Shown: positions 1 through 8,040 of the stretch, piece after piece
Position numbering within the stretch: position 1 is the stretch's first letter
How the letters are laid out: every line of letters begins with the position of its first letter
DNA from: Gemmatimonadota bacterium
GTDB taxonomy: Bacteria; Gemmatimonadota; Gemmatimonadetes; Longimicrobiales; Gaopeijiaceae
Direction: 5' to 3'
NCBI GenBank assembly: GCA_030550695.1
Contig: JAUQOX010000077.1
Location: forward strand, 1 to 11,441
DNA: 11,441 bases
Position numbers and translations under genes: made by a program
Notes under the pieces: generated by a model
Databases searched by the model: none
Told to the model about the DNA's origin: nothing
What the model saw: the letters and a program-made list of their open reading frames with translations, nothing else

Positions 1-1103
1 AGATGGTGGTCCTCCCCTTGGTGGTGGTGACGGTTTTCCTGGGGGTGGGCAAACTGGGGGACCTTCGGAGGCTCGGAAAGCTGGGAGCTTTCACCCTGGG
101 GCTGGTATGGCTGACCTACATCCCCGCGATTTTCCTGGGGATGGTGGGGATGAAAGTGGGACTCCGTTTTTCGGCCCCCGCCGTTGCTCTTCCGCAAGAA
201 ACCGCAGGCGTGCCGGAGCTTCCCGGCCCGGTGACCTTCCTGGTGAACCTGATTCCCAAGAACGTCTTCCAGGCGGCAGCCGAGGGCGGGCTGCTCCCCC
301 TGATCCTGTTCACGGTTCTTCTGGCAGCAGCCGTGGGTACCCTCGCCGAAGAGAAGAGGAATCTCCTCTTTCAAATCGGGGAAGCTCTGAGCGATGCCCT
401 GGTCCGGTTGGTCAACTGGATCCTCTGGACCGCACCGGTAGGGGTCTTCGGGCTTTCGGCCCCCGTCACCGCCGAATCCGGGTGGGCCATGCTCCAGAAC
501 CTGGCCGTCTTCGTGGTGACGGTGATCGCCTGTCTGTTCCTCCTCTGGGGGAGCTGGTACTTGCCTTGGCTGAGGCTGGCCGGTGGCATGAACCCCGTGC
601 CCTTCCATCGGGCAACGCTGGGCACCCTTGCCATCGGGTTCGGGTCCACCAGTTCGGTGGCCTCCCTTCCGGTCATGATGCAGGAAGCTGACAGCCGGCT
701 GGGGCTATCCCGGGACGTGTATCCGCTGGTCCTCTCCCTCCTGGCCCCTTTGCACAAGGCTGGCAGCGCCCTGTTCCAGGCTGCCGCCGTGGTGTTCTTG
801 GCGTCGGTCTACGGCGTGCCCTTCCCCCCTTCCGCCATGGGAGGGGCCTTCTTGGCCATTTTCCTGACGGCCCTGACCGTGGCCCCGGTGCCCAGCGCCG
901 CCGTGGTGACCCTGGCGCCGGCCCTTTCCACCGTAGGGGTGCCCCTTTCCGGTCTCGGGATCCTTTTCGGCGTGGACCGGATCCCCGATATGTTCCGTTC
1001 GGCTCTCAACATCAACGGGCATATGGTATGGGCGGTGGTGGTGGAGCGGCTGACCCTACGGGGCCCGAACCTGGCATCCCGAGACCGGCGGGCAAGGGCC
1101 TGA
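1..1103 (+). CDS. Dicarboxylate/amino acid:cation symporter (DAACS/SLC1 family), 5'-truncated by window
   Basis: This is an inner-membrane secondary transporter of the glutamate/C4-dicarboxylate family. The reading frame is open from the left edge and ends at TGA 1101-1103, giving 366 visible residues. The first ATG (base 3) aligns with the family's second membrane helix ('MVVLPLVVVTVFLGVGKLGDL'-like), so about 50 residues including helix 1 lie outside the window. Several hydrophobic helices are visible. The serine-rich hairpin-1 motif FGSTSSVASLPVM lies near residues 213-225. The helix-8 motif is near residues 325-340: D325, D329, R332 and N336 correspond to GltPh D390, D394, R397 and N401. 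The retained arginine argues for a substrate with an acidic side chain. Two cation-site features are unusual: NMDGT of helix 7 is replaced by HKAGS (251-255), and the GltPh D405 equivalent is H340. The family is confident; the substrate and coupling ion are not. Confidence 0.9.
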   Translation, partial: MVVLPLVVVTVFLGVGKLGDLRRLGKLGAFTLGLVWLTYIPAIFLGMVGMKVGLRFSAPAVALPQETAGVPELPGPVTFLVNLIPKNVFQAAAEGGLLPLILFTVLLAAAVGTLAEEKRNLLFQIGEALSDALVRLVNWILWTAPVGVFGLSAPVTAESGWAMLQNLAVFVVTVIACLFLLWGSWYLPWLRLAGGMNPVPFHRATLGTLAIGFGSTSSVASLPVMMQEADSRLGLSRDVYPLVLSLLAPLHKAGSALFQAAAVVFLASVYGVPFPPSAMGGAFLAIFLTALTVAPVPSAAVVTLAPALSTVGVPLSGLGILFGVDRIPDMFRSALNINGHMVWAVVVERLTLRGPNLASRDRRARA

Positions 1104-1114
1104 CAGGGGAGGCC

Positions 1115-3088
1115 TTACTCGAGGTAGGTATACCCGTCCAGCCCCTCATCCAGGAACCGCCGCATGCTCACCGCCTCCTGGAGCGTGATCCGGCGGGCGG
1201 CCAGAGCGCTTTCCACCTCTTTTCTCAGGGTGCGCCGGATGGCGTCCGGGTCGAACTGCACGTACTGGAGCACCTCCCGGACCGTATCGCCCTCCACCAC
1301 CTCCTCAAGATACCAGTCCCCGTTCTCCCCCACTTGCACGTGGACGGCATGGGTGTCCCCGAACAGGTTGTGGAGATCCCCCAAGGTTTCCTGGTAGGCG
1401 CCGGTGAGGAAGATGGCCAGATAGTAGGGCTCATAGGACCCTGAGGGGCCGTTGGGCTCGGGGGCCGTGCGCAGAGGGTGCAAGGGGAGGGACCCCCGGA
1501 GTTCACCGTCGTTTCCAGGAAACCGGTCCACCCGCCCGTCGGAATCGCAGGTGATATCGGCCAGGATCCCCCTCCGGACGGGCTTCTCGTCCAAGCGGTG
1601 GATGGGCATGATGGGAAAGACCTGGTCGATGGCCCAGGAATCCACCAAGGACTGGAACAGGCTGAAGTTGCAAAAGTAGATGTCGGCCAACCGATCGGGC
1701 AGCTCCCACAGTTCCTCGGGGAGTTCCTCCCCCAGCTCCGCCACCGTGCGCCGGGCAATCACCCAGTACAGGGCCTCGGTGGCGGCCCGGGCCGTGATGT
1801 TCATGTAGCCCAGGTTGAAGAGGCTCATGGCCTCCGAGAGGGCGTGCTCGGCGTCGCGGTAGAGTTGGGCCACGTCCCGCTCAGGCTCGCTGAGGCCTTC
1901 GAAAGCATCCACCATGTCCCAGAGAGGCTGCGGCGCATCCGGATCGGCCAGCGCTTTCCGGACCAGTTCCATGTCCGGCTCTTCAGGGAAGACCCGCCAT
2001 CCCAGGACCTGCACCACCAGGATCCCCGAGTGGGCCACCAGGGCCCGGCCCGACTCCGTGATGAGGTGGGGGTGGGGCACCCCGGCGTCATCACAGATGG
2101 ACTTCACCCGGTAGACCACTTCGGAAGCGAACTGTTGGATCGTGTAGTTTACCGACGACTCGGTGGCCGACTGGCTGCCGTCGTAGTCCACCCCCACACC
2201 GCCGCCGAGGTCCAGGTAACCCATGGGTGCGCCCAACCGGACCAGCTCCACATAAAGATTCGTGATTTCGTTGACCGCGTATTTGAACGTCCGGATGTCG
2301 AAGATCTGCGAGCCGATATGGCAGTGGAGCATCCGGAGGCCTTCCAGGAGGTTCTCCTGACGGAGGTATTCCACGGCCTCCAGGATGTCGCCCACGGACA
2401 GGCCGAACTTGCCGCGGATCCCGCCGGTCTCGGCCCAACGCCCCACCCCCCCGGAGGCCAGCTTGGCCCGGATTCCGAAACGGGGCACCAGGCCGTGGCT
2501 TTTGGCGGAGCGGACGATGAGCTTGAGCTCGTGCATCTGCTCGGCCACCGGGAAGATGTTCCGACCCATTTTGGCCGCTACGAGCACGGTTTCGATGAAC
2601 TCCTCGTCCTTGAACCCGTTGCACACGAAGGGCATGTCGTTGCGGCCCTCGGTAAGGGCCAGCCCCGCAAGGAGCTCGGGCTTGGAGCCGGCCTCCAGGC
2701 CGAAGCCCAGTTCGGCCCCCAGGTTGCGGATCTCTTCGCAGATGTTCCGCTGTTGGTTGACCTTGATGGGGTAGACACAGCTGTAGCCCGCCTGGTATCC
2801 CGCTTCGGCGATGGCATCGTCGAAAGCCTGTCGGATCTCCCGCATGCGGTGGGCCAAGATTCCCGGGAAGCGCAGGATCACCGGTGGACAGATCCCCCGG
2901 GCTTCCAGGCCCCGGATCACCTCCAACAGGTCCATCTTCCGGGAAGGGTCCTTGTCCGGGTACACCTCTACGGTTCCCCCGGGAGAGACACCGAAATACC
3001 CCAGACCCCACTCCTCCATCCCATAAAGGGCTGCGGAGTCCGCCGGTGTCCAATGGCTGGCGCTGGTGGTGTCCGATCCCATACCCAT
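1115..3088 (-). CDS. speA: Biosynthetic arginine decarboxylase SpeA
   Basis: This PLP-dependent cytoplasmic enzyme converts arginine to agmatine and CO2, the first step of the agmatine route to putrescine. Numbered from the start chosen here, the PLP lysine is K109 in the motif YPIKVNQ. It is followed by LEAGSKPEL, the HCHIGSQ motif of the alanine-racemase-like barrel, the glycine-rich GGGVGVDYDG segment and the C-terminal DITCDSDG active-site motif. The frame is open up to an ATG at 3208. I place the start at the ATG at 3088 because it gives 657 residues, matching the roughly 658 of E. coli SpeA, and because the 40 extra upstream residues are arginine/proline-rich and unlike the family. An ATG at 3082 is also possible. 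Neither start has a strong Shine-Dalgarno sequence. The gene is transcribed divergently from the SusC-like gene. No agmatinase gene is visible nearby. Confidence 0.95.
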   Translation of the reverse strand: MGMGSDTTSASHWTPADSAALYGMEEWGLGYFGVSPGGTVEVYPDKDPSRKMDLLEVIRGLEARGICPPVILRFPGILAHRMREIRQAFDDAIAEAGYQAGYSCVYPIKVNQQRNICEEIRNLGAELGFGLEAGSKPELLAGLALTEGRNDMPFVCNGFKDEEFIETVLVAAKMGRNIFPVAEQMHELKLIVRSAKSHGLVPRFGIRAKLASGGVGRWAETGGIRGKFGLSVGDILEAVEYLRQENLLEGLRMLHCHIGSQIFDIRTFKYAVNEITNLYVELVRLGAPMGYLDLGGGVGVDYDGSQSATESSVNYTIQQFASEVVYRVKSICDDAGVPHPHLITESGRALVAHSGILVVQVLGWRVFPEEPDMELVRKALADPDAPQPLWDMVDAFEGLSEPERDVAQLYRDAEHALSEAMSLFNLGYMNITARAATEALYWVIARRTVAELGEELPEELWELPDRLADIYFCNFSLFQSLVDSWAIDQVFPIMPIHRLDEKPVRRGILADITCDSDGRVDRFPGNDGELRGSLPLHPLRTAPEPNGPSGSYEPYYLAIFLTGAYQETLGDLHNLFGDTHAVHVQVGENGDWYLEEVVEGDTVREVLQYVQFDPDAIRRTLRKEVESALAARRITLQEAVSMRRFLDEGLDGYTYLE

Positions 3089-3224
3089 CCCACTTCGAGG
3101 AAACAGACGGAAACGTTGCCGCCGGAGGCCGGCTCCAAATCCGGAAAAACTTCGCAGGCAAGCGGGGGGTTCGGAAGGGGTCCCTAGGGTCCCGGAGCCG
3201 GGGGGCATGCGAACGAAAAAATCC

Positions 3225-3254
3225 TTGACCCTCCGATGTCACCGGTAGTAAGGT
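3225..3254 (+). promoter_or_regulatory. Sigma70-like promoter for the SusC/SusD operon
   Basis: TTGACC (3225-3230) and TAAGGT (3249-3254) are separated by 18 bases. An A-rich tract (GAACGAAAAAATCC, 3211-3224) sits just upstream and could act as an UP element, which stands out in this GC-rich window. The transcript would start near 3260. That leaves a leader of about 200 bases before the ATG at 3467. The -35 match is good. The -10 match is partial (first, second and last bases). This is a prediction from sequence only. Confidence 0.5.
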
Positions 3255-3280
3255 GAGGTGTCTTCGCAACACCTTCACCT
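3251..3280. promoter_or_regulatory. Imperfect inverted repeat over the predicted transcription start
   Basis: AGGTGAGGTGT (3251-3261) is the inverted complement of ACACC-T-TCACCT (3269-3280), with a single bulged T at 3274 and a 7-base spacer. It overlaps the predicted -10 box and start site. It could be an operator for a dimeric regulator, or form a hairpin at the 5' end of the mRNA. The dyad is directly visible; the function is inferred. Confidence 0.4.
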
Positions 3281-3466
3281 GCTGGGCTCGCCTTTTCGTT
3301 CCCGGCCCCTTCGCCCCACGCGACAAGCCTCCCGCTTCGTCCTCGGGCCCGGGGGCTCATTCGAGCTTGGCTCCCACGGTGACTCCCGGGGGGGCCTGTG
3401 CCGTGCGTGGTCCGTGAGCTCACCGCCCACGGCGTCATTCGGACCTTCCGCGAAAGGAGGCCGCTC
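3281..3466 (+). other. Long untranslated leader of the SusC-like gene
   Basis: No gene is supported in this stretch between the predicted transcription start and the SusC ATG. It contains a perfect 10-base palindrome, GTGAGCTCAC (3414-3423). This sits inside an outer 6-bp stem, GCCGTG (3400-3405) with CACGGC (3428-3433). These elements end about 20 bases before the ribosome binding site, so a structure here could influence translation. I do not recognise any known riboswitch class. Confidence 0.4.
3453..3460 (+). promoter_or_regulatory. Ribosome binding site that fixes the SusC start
   Basis: AAAGGAGG is a near-perfect Shine-Dalgarno sequence 6 bases before the ATG at 3467. It favours that start over the upstream in-frame ATG at 3398, and the choice gives a normal signal peptide directly at the N-terminus. 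Confidence 0.85.
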
Positions 3467-6451
3467 ATGCTGCTTTCCACCGTGAAACGGGGGTGCAGGC
3501 CGGCTCTCACGGGACTGGCCTTCTGCCTCCTCCTTCTGGTCCCCCCCTTTTCCGAAGGGGCTGCGCAGTCCACAGGCTCGGTGACGGGGGTGGTGATCGA
3601 CGCCACGAACCGCCAGCCCATCGCCGGCGCCCAAGTGGTGGTCTTGGGCACCCAGCGGGGGTCCCTCACCGAGGCAAGGGGCCGCTACCTGATCCTGGGC
3701 GTGCCGCCGGGCACCTACACCGTCAGGGTAACGTTCATCGGCTACGGTACCCAGGAGCAGACCGTGACCATAGCCCCGGGTCAGTCGGCCCAGGCCAACT
3801 TCGAGCTCCGGATCTCCGCTGTGGACCTGGACGAGATGGTGGTGACGGGGATGGCGGGAACGGTGGAGAAGAGGAAGGTGGGGAGCTCCATGGCGTCCTT
3901 GAGCGTGGGGCAGATCCAGGAAGTGGTGCCCTTACGGGATTTCGGCACCGCCTTGCAGGCCCGGATTCCCGGAGTACGGTCCGTCGGCACGGTGGGGGGG
4001 GTGGGCACTTCCCGGGCCTTGACGGTCCGAGGAACCACGTCTTTGAACCTCGATCAGCGCCCCGTCATCTACCTCGACGGCGTCCGCATCAACGCCAACC
4101 AGTACGAGTGGGGCGGGATGGCCCAGGCCGCCTGCTGTGCGTTCAGCGGGGGGGCCGGGGAAGACCGGCTCTCGGACCTCAATCCCGAGGACATCGAGCG
4201 GATCGAGGTGCTGAAGGGCCCTGCGGCCGCGACGTTGTACGGATCCGAAGCCTCCACTGGAGTCATCCAGATCTTTACCAAACGGGGGCGGAACAACTCG
4301 CCCCCCCAGTTCACCTTGAGCAGCTCGTGGGGCTTCAACCGGCTGCGGGAGAATATCCCCACCAAGCTCTACCCCGAGTTCAAGGGCCCCAACGGTTTCC
4401 AGGCGTGGGACGCCAACAAGCACCTCATCGAAAACGGCCCCATCGCCACCATGGACCTCACGGCCCAGGGGGGAGGTCAGGATGTCACCTACTACGTCTC
4501 CGGGGGCTACGGGTTCGAGGAGGGATCCATCAAGCCCAACTGGCAGAAGCGGGGAAACCTAAGGATGAACCTCCGATGGGTAGCTTCCGATGCCTGGACC
4601 TTCGCTCTGAATACAGCCTACGCGCGGAACCGGATCCATTCCTTGCAATCCGGGAACAACTGGATGGCGCTCTTGGGCAACGCCCAGCTCGGCAGTCCTC
4701 TCAAAGCTACGGAAGAAGCCCCCTACGGAGAGCCCTGGATTCCCATCCGGAACATCAAGAAGGTCAAGACCTACGATGACGCGTCCCGCTGGACAGGCGG
4801 CGTCACCGCCACGTTCCAACCGCGGTCATGGTTCTCCAACAAGCTCACCGTAGGCCTGGACAACGTGGACGAGGAAAAGGCCCGCATCATGCCTTTCGGG
4901 TACTACTACACCTACGTAGGTACGACGGGCGAACGGAACCTCGGGTATCGTCGGGCTCAGACCTTCACGGTGGACTATTTGGGGAGCCTCAACTTCAAGC
5001 TTAGGGCGGATCTCGAATCGGACTTGGCGTTCGGCGCCCAGGGGTTCCGGGAAACGGTGAGCAACCAGATGGCCACAGGTCGAGGCTTCGCCGGCCCCGG
5101 GGTTACCACAGTCGGAGGCGCATCCACCACCTTCGGAGGCGAAAGCTTTGTAGAGACGGTCAACATCGGCTTCTTCGCTCAAAACCGGTTTTCGTTCCAA
5201 GACCGCCTCTTCGCCACGGTGGGTCTGCGGGTGGACGGAAACTCGGCCTTCGGAAAGAACTATGGCCTGAAGACCTATCCTAAAACCGACCTGGCCTTCC
5301 AGGTCCCCGCAGATATCCTGCCCGGCTTCGTTTCCAACCTGAAGCTCCGGGGGGCTGCAGGGACAGCGGGGAAGTTCCCGGGTGCCTTCGATCAGTTCCA
5401 GACCTACAACCCCACGGCCGTGCTGGACGACGTCGCAGGAGTGACACCCGCCAATCCGGGGAACGCCGACCTCAAGCCGGAGACCACGCTGGAGTTGGAG
5501 GCCGGCTTCGATGCGGGACTCTTCAACGACCGGATGGGCGTGACGTTCACCCTCTATCATGCCAAGACGACGGATGCCCTTCTGCGTGTCAACATTCCGC
5601 CTTCCCAAGGGTTTGCCGAGAGCCCCCTGGATAACGTGGGTGAAATCCTGAATCGCGGATGGGAACTCACCATCAACTACACTCCCCTGAACCGCCCGCG
5701 CGTCCGGTGGAGCGTGGACCTCAACCTGGACGGGAACCACAACGAGATCCTCTCCTTGGGTAAGCAGGCCGTCTACTCGCAAATCAACCGTTGGAAGGGC
5801 AAGGAGCTCGTGGTGGATTCGGCGCTCTTCCTGGGCGGACACTACGTGGGCTATCCCGTTCGAGGAATCTGGGGGAGGGTGGTGGCCAGCTACGACGCCA
5901 CCAGAAACACCCATACCCTTTCCCCCTACACCGTTTACCACGGCCCCCCTCTCCCCACCTTCACCGGCTCCCTGGCCAACACCCTTACCGTAGGACCCTT
6001 CCGTTTCTACGGCCTGATCTCCACCGAGCAGGGAGCCATGTTCAACAACGGAGACCGGCCTTTCGCCATCCGCCAAGTGGCCGGGGATGAGCTTCTGCGG
6101 CTCTACGACTTCAAGAATCGCGATGCCAGGGGAAACCCCACCCGTACTCGGGCGGCGGACTCCCTGGCGAATTTCTTCACCTTGCAGGGAGCCTTCGATT
6201 CCCGGGACGAGATCCGGATCCGGGAGGTCTCCATCACCTACACCGTGCCCCAGGAACTTTCCGGCAAGCTGGGGCTCGGGCGAACCCTCCTCACCCTATC
6301 GGGCCAAAACCTCTGGTGGTGGGACAACTGCAACTGCATGGACCCGGCCATGGTGTACTCCGGCGGCAGTTCCTTCAACTACTCGGGTTTCTTGGCCATG
6401 CCCCAGGCACGGAAGTTCCTCTTCTCCATCCGAACAGGTTTCGGGGGGTGA
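3467..6451 (+). CDS. SusC/RagA-family TonB-dependent outer-membrane transporter
   Basis: This 994-residue outer-membrane importer takes up an unknown oligomer in partnership with SusD, powered by TonB-ExbBD. An N-terminal signal peptide (basic start, hydrophobic core LTGLAFCLLLLV) ends near SEGAAQ, residues 29-34. A carboxypeptidase-D regulatory-like domain spans about 37-116. A TonB-box-like segment, LDEMVVTG, lies near 121-128. The plug domain (about 135-275) carries the SusC hallmarks RGTTSLNLDQRPVIYLDGVR (188-207) and TLYGSEASTGVIQIFTKRG (256-274). The rest is a 22-strand-type barrel with many aromatic/glycine-rich strands, ending in a C-terminal strand RKFLFSIRTGF. Length is typical of the family. 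Cysteines are unusually placed: C223-C224 in a plug insertion and a CNC triplet at 955-957. It is followed after 47 bases by the SusD partner, so the two are almost certainly co-transcribed. Substrate is not predictable from sequence. Confidence 0.95.
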   Translation: MLLSTVKRGCRPALTGLAFCLLLLVPPFSEGAAQSTGSVTGVVIDATNRQPIAGAQVVVLGTQRGSLTEARGRYLILGVPPGTYTVRVTFIGYGTQEQTVTIAPGQSAQANFELRISAVDLDEMVVTGMAGTVEKRKVGSSMASLSVGQIQEVVPLRDFGTALQARIPGVRSVGTVGGVGTSRALTVRGTTSLNLDQRPVIYLDGVRINANQYEWGGMAQAACCAFSGGAGEDRLSDLNPEDIERIEVLKGPAAATLYGSEASTGVIQIFTKRGRNNSPPQFTLSSSWGFNRLRENIPTKLYPEFKGPNGFQAWDANKHLIENGPIATMDLTAQGGGQDVTYYVSGGYGFEEGSIKPNWQKRGNLRMNLRWVASDAWTFALNTAYARNRIHSLQSGNNWMALLGNAQLGSPLKATEEAPYGEPWIPIRNIKKVKTYDDASRWTGGVTATFQPRSWFSNKLTVGLDNVDEEKARIMPFGYYYTYVGTTGERNLGYRRAQTFTVDYLGSLNFKLRADLESDLAFGAQGFRETVSNQMATGRGFAGPGVTTVGGASTTFGGESFVETVNIGFFAQNRFSFQDRLFATVGLRVDGNSAFGKNYGLKTYPKTDLAFQVPADILPGFVSNLKLRGAAGTAGKFPGAFDQFQTYNPTAVLDDVAGVTPANPGNADLKPETTLELEAGFDAGLFNDRMGVTFTLYHAKTTDALLRVNIPPSQGFAESPLDNVGEILNRGWELTINYTPLNRPRVRWSVDLNLDGNHNEILSLGKQAVYSQINRWKGKELVVDSALFLGGHYVGYPVRGIWGRVVASYDATRNTHTLSPYTVYHGPPLPTFTGSLANTLTVGPFRFYGLISTEQGAMFNNGDRPFAIRQVAGDELLRLYDFKNRDARGNPTRTRAADSLANFFTLQGAFDSRDEIRIREVSITYTVPQELSGKLGLGRTLLTLSGQNLWWWDNCNCMDPAMVYSGGSSFNYSGFLAMPQARKFLFSIRTGFGG

Positions 6452-6485
6452 GGCAGATGAGTTGGGCACCGACGGATTCGTGCAA

Positions 6486-6492
6486 AAGGAGA
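6486..6492 (+). promoter_or_regulatory. Ribosome binding site that fixes the SusD start
   Basis: AAGGAGA lies 6 bases before the ATG at 6499. The open frame extends upstream into the SusC gene, and another ATG exists at 6457. This Shine-Dalgarno, together with a lipoprotein signal starting directly at 6499, settles the start. Confidence 0.8.
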
Positions 6493-6498
6493 ATCTCC

Positions 6499-7821
6499 AT
6501 GGAAAGGAAACGACTCCGGCCGGCCGGCCTGGCCCTCGCCCTGGGCCTGGGGGCCGTCGCGGGCGGGTGCAAGGATCTTCTGGAAGTGCAGGATCCCCAG
6601 CGTTACACCTCGGAAGACCTCGATCAAGCCCTGAAAGCCGTGGCGGACGGGGTGGAAGGGGACCTGCACGCGGTCTACGATGAATACATGGTTTTCACCG
6701 CCCTGGCTTCGGACGAACTGCAGCATAGCGGCACCTGGACGACGTGGGACGACCTGGACAAGGGCCGCTGGAGGTACGGACTTTCCGGATCCAGCGATGG
6801 AGCCCACAATGGTCTCTTGCGGGTACGGTGGTTCGCCAGGGACGCCCAGCAGCGCCTGAAGCGGGTCCTCGGCGAGGCGGAAGCCGCGAAATCGCCCATG
6901 ATGGCTCAAGTCATGGCCGTGGAGGCTTGGTCGGACCTCATCATGGCGGAATCCTTCTGCGAGTCGCCGGCGGAGGCCGGAGGGCCCGCTGTGTCCGCGC
7001 AGGAACTCATGGCCATCGCCAAGCGGGAACTCACAGCAGCCATGGCCACCGCCCAAGCTGCGGGCGCCACCCTCTACTACCGATGGGCCCAAGCCGGCCG
7101 CGCCCGGGCCAACCTGTGGCTGGGAGATTACAACGGTGCCCTCGCCGACGCCCAGGCGATCCCTGCGGGGTTCAAGTACGAAGCGAAATACTCGGTGAAC
7201 AGCGGGCGACAGAACAACTGGATCGTGGTGGTGGCCACGCATGGGGAAAACAAGGCAGGATCGGTGAGGGAGCATCTCTGGCCACGATACGACGCCGCCA
7301 CCTTCCGCCTCAGGGACCCCTACACCGGCGAACCCGACCCCCGTCTTCCTGTGCGGCATACGCCGGGGGACAAGGCTGTAGATGGGGTAACCCCATTCTA
7401 CAGCCAATGGAAATACCGGGATCGGGGCGCCGACATCGCCATGACCAAGAAGGGGGAGATGATCCTCATCGAAGCCGAGGTCTACTGGCGCCAGAACCGG
7501 CTGGCGGAGGCCATGGCGGCGTTGAACCAGCTGCGCACCGCGGCAGGCCTTACTCCCCACCCCACGAACCCCATGCCAAGCGCCAGCAAGGTCTTCGAAT
7601 ATTTCATGAACGAGATGTTCGCCGAGCTCTTCCTGGAAGGGCGGCGAATGAGCTATCTCCACAGGCTCCAACAGACGGCAAACGTCTTCCGGGCCATGAA
7701 CGATCCCCGGCGCCCCCTCCCCCGCCCGACCCTATTTCCCTTGAGCCAGACGGAGGCCCTCTACAACGACAACATCGAGGATGATCTCAACAAGCGCTGC
7801 CTTCCCATGAGCGGGAGCTGA
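6499..7821 (+). CDS. SusD/RagB-family substrate-binding outer-membrane lipoprotein
   Basis: This 440-residue surface lipoprotein acts as the lid and substrate-capture partner of the upstream SusC transporter. It begins MERKRLRP, followed by a hydrophobic stretch and the lipobox AVAGGC, giving a lipidated Cys24. The mature protein starts KDLLEVQDP, as in many SusD proteins. The family's TPR-like helices are visible at about 315-346 (GEMILIEAEVYW...AEAMAALNQLRTAAGL). The C-terminal signature NEMFAELFLEGRR (371-383) is followed by a Leu/Arg helix and a closing RPTLFPL segment. It is at the short end of the family, many members being about 450-600 residues, so it may have a reduced binding face. 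It lies 47 bases behind SusC on the same strand. A strong hairpin starts 18 bases after the stop codon. Confidence 0.9.
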   Translation: MERKRLRPAGLALALGLGAVAGGCKDLLEVQDPQRYTSEDLDQALKAVADGVEGDLHAVYDEYMVFTALASDELQHSGTWTTWDDLDKGRWRYGLSGSSDGAHNGLLRVRWFARDAQQRLKRVLGEAEAAKSPMMAQVMAVEAWSDLIMAESFCESPAEAGGPAVSAQELMAIAKRELTAAMATAQAAGATLYYRWAQAGRARANLWLGDYNGALADAQAIPAGFKYEAKYSVNSGRQNNWIVVVATHGENKAGSVREHLWPRYDAATFRLRDPYTGEPDPRLPVRHTPGDKAVDGVTPFYSQWKYRDRGADIAMTKKGEMILIEAEVYWRQNRLAEAMAALNQLRTAAGLTPHPTNPMPSASKVFEYFMNEMFAELFLEGRRMSYLHRLQQTANVFRAMNDPRRPLPRPTLFPLSQTEALYNDNIEDDLNKRCLPMSGS

Positions 7822-7838
7822 GCCGTGGGGAATCCGAA

Positions 7839-7869
7839 AGGGGCGGGGGCACATTGTGCTCCCGCCTCT
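7839..7869 (+). terminator. Strong hairpin after the SusC/SusD operon, without a U tract
   Basis: Bases 7839-7852 pair with 7856-7869 in a 14-bp stem (two G-U pairs) around a 3-base loop ATT, starting 18 bases after the SusD stop. Position and stability suit a transcript end or an RNA-stabilising structure. The following bases are CCCTGGAACAG with no run of T, so it is not a classical intrinsic terminator. Confidence 0.5.
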
Positions 7870-8040
7870 CCCTGGAACAGCCCCCAGGACCGTCTCAGGC
7901 CAAAAGGCTGTTCTTTTCCGTTTTCCGATGACCGGCACCGGGGGGGCCTGTCTGGGAACCGTTTCCATCCCCGGGTCCCCCTGCAGGGCGTCGAGGGGTG
8001 CCGTTGGCCTCCTTCCGCCAGCCCTCGGGCTCCTCGCCTG

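Noticed and set aside
1478..3187. Long plus-strand open frame antisense to speA
   Set aside because: It is a mirror frame of a highly conserved enzyme in GC-rich DNA, rich in His/Gly/Val without family motifs.
3089..3208. 40-residue N-terminal extension of SpeA
   Set aside because: It has no resemblance to SpeA and makes the protein longer than the family norm; the internal ATG at 3088 gives the usual length.
3398..3466. Upstream ATG of the SusC frame as the true start
   Set aside because: The 23 extra residues would place arginine-rich sequence before the signal peptide, and the near-perfect AAAGGAGG lies directly before ATG 3467.
4826..6076. Long minus-strand open frame antisense to SusC
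   Set aside because: Shadow frame of the barrel region; no motif, no ribosome binding site and no independent support.
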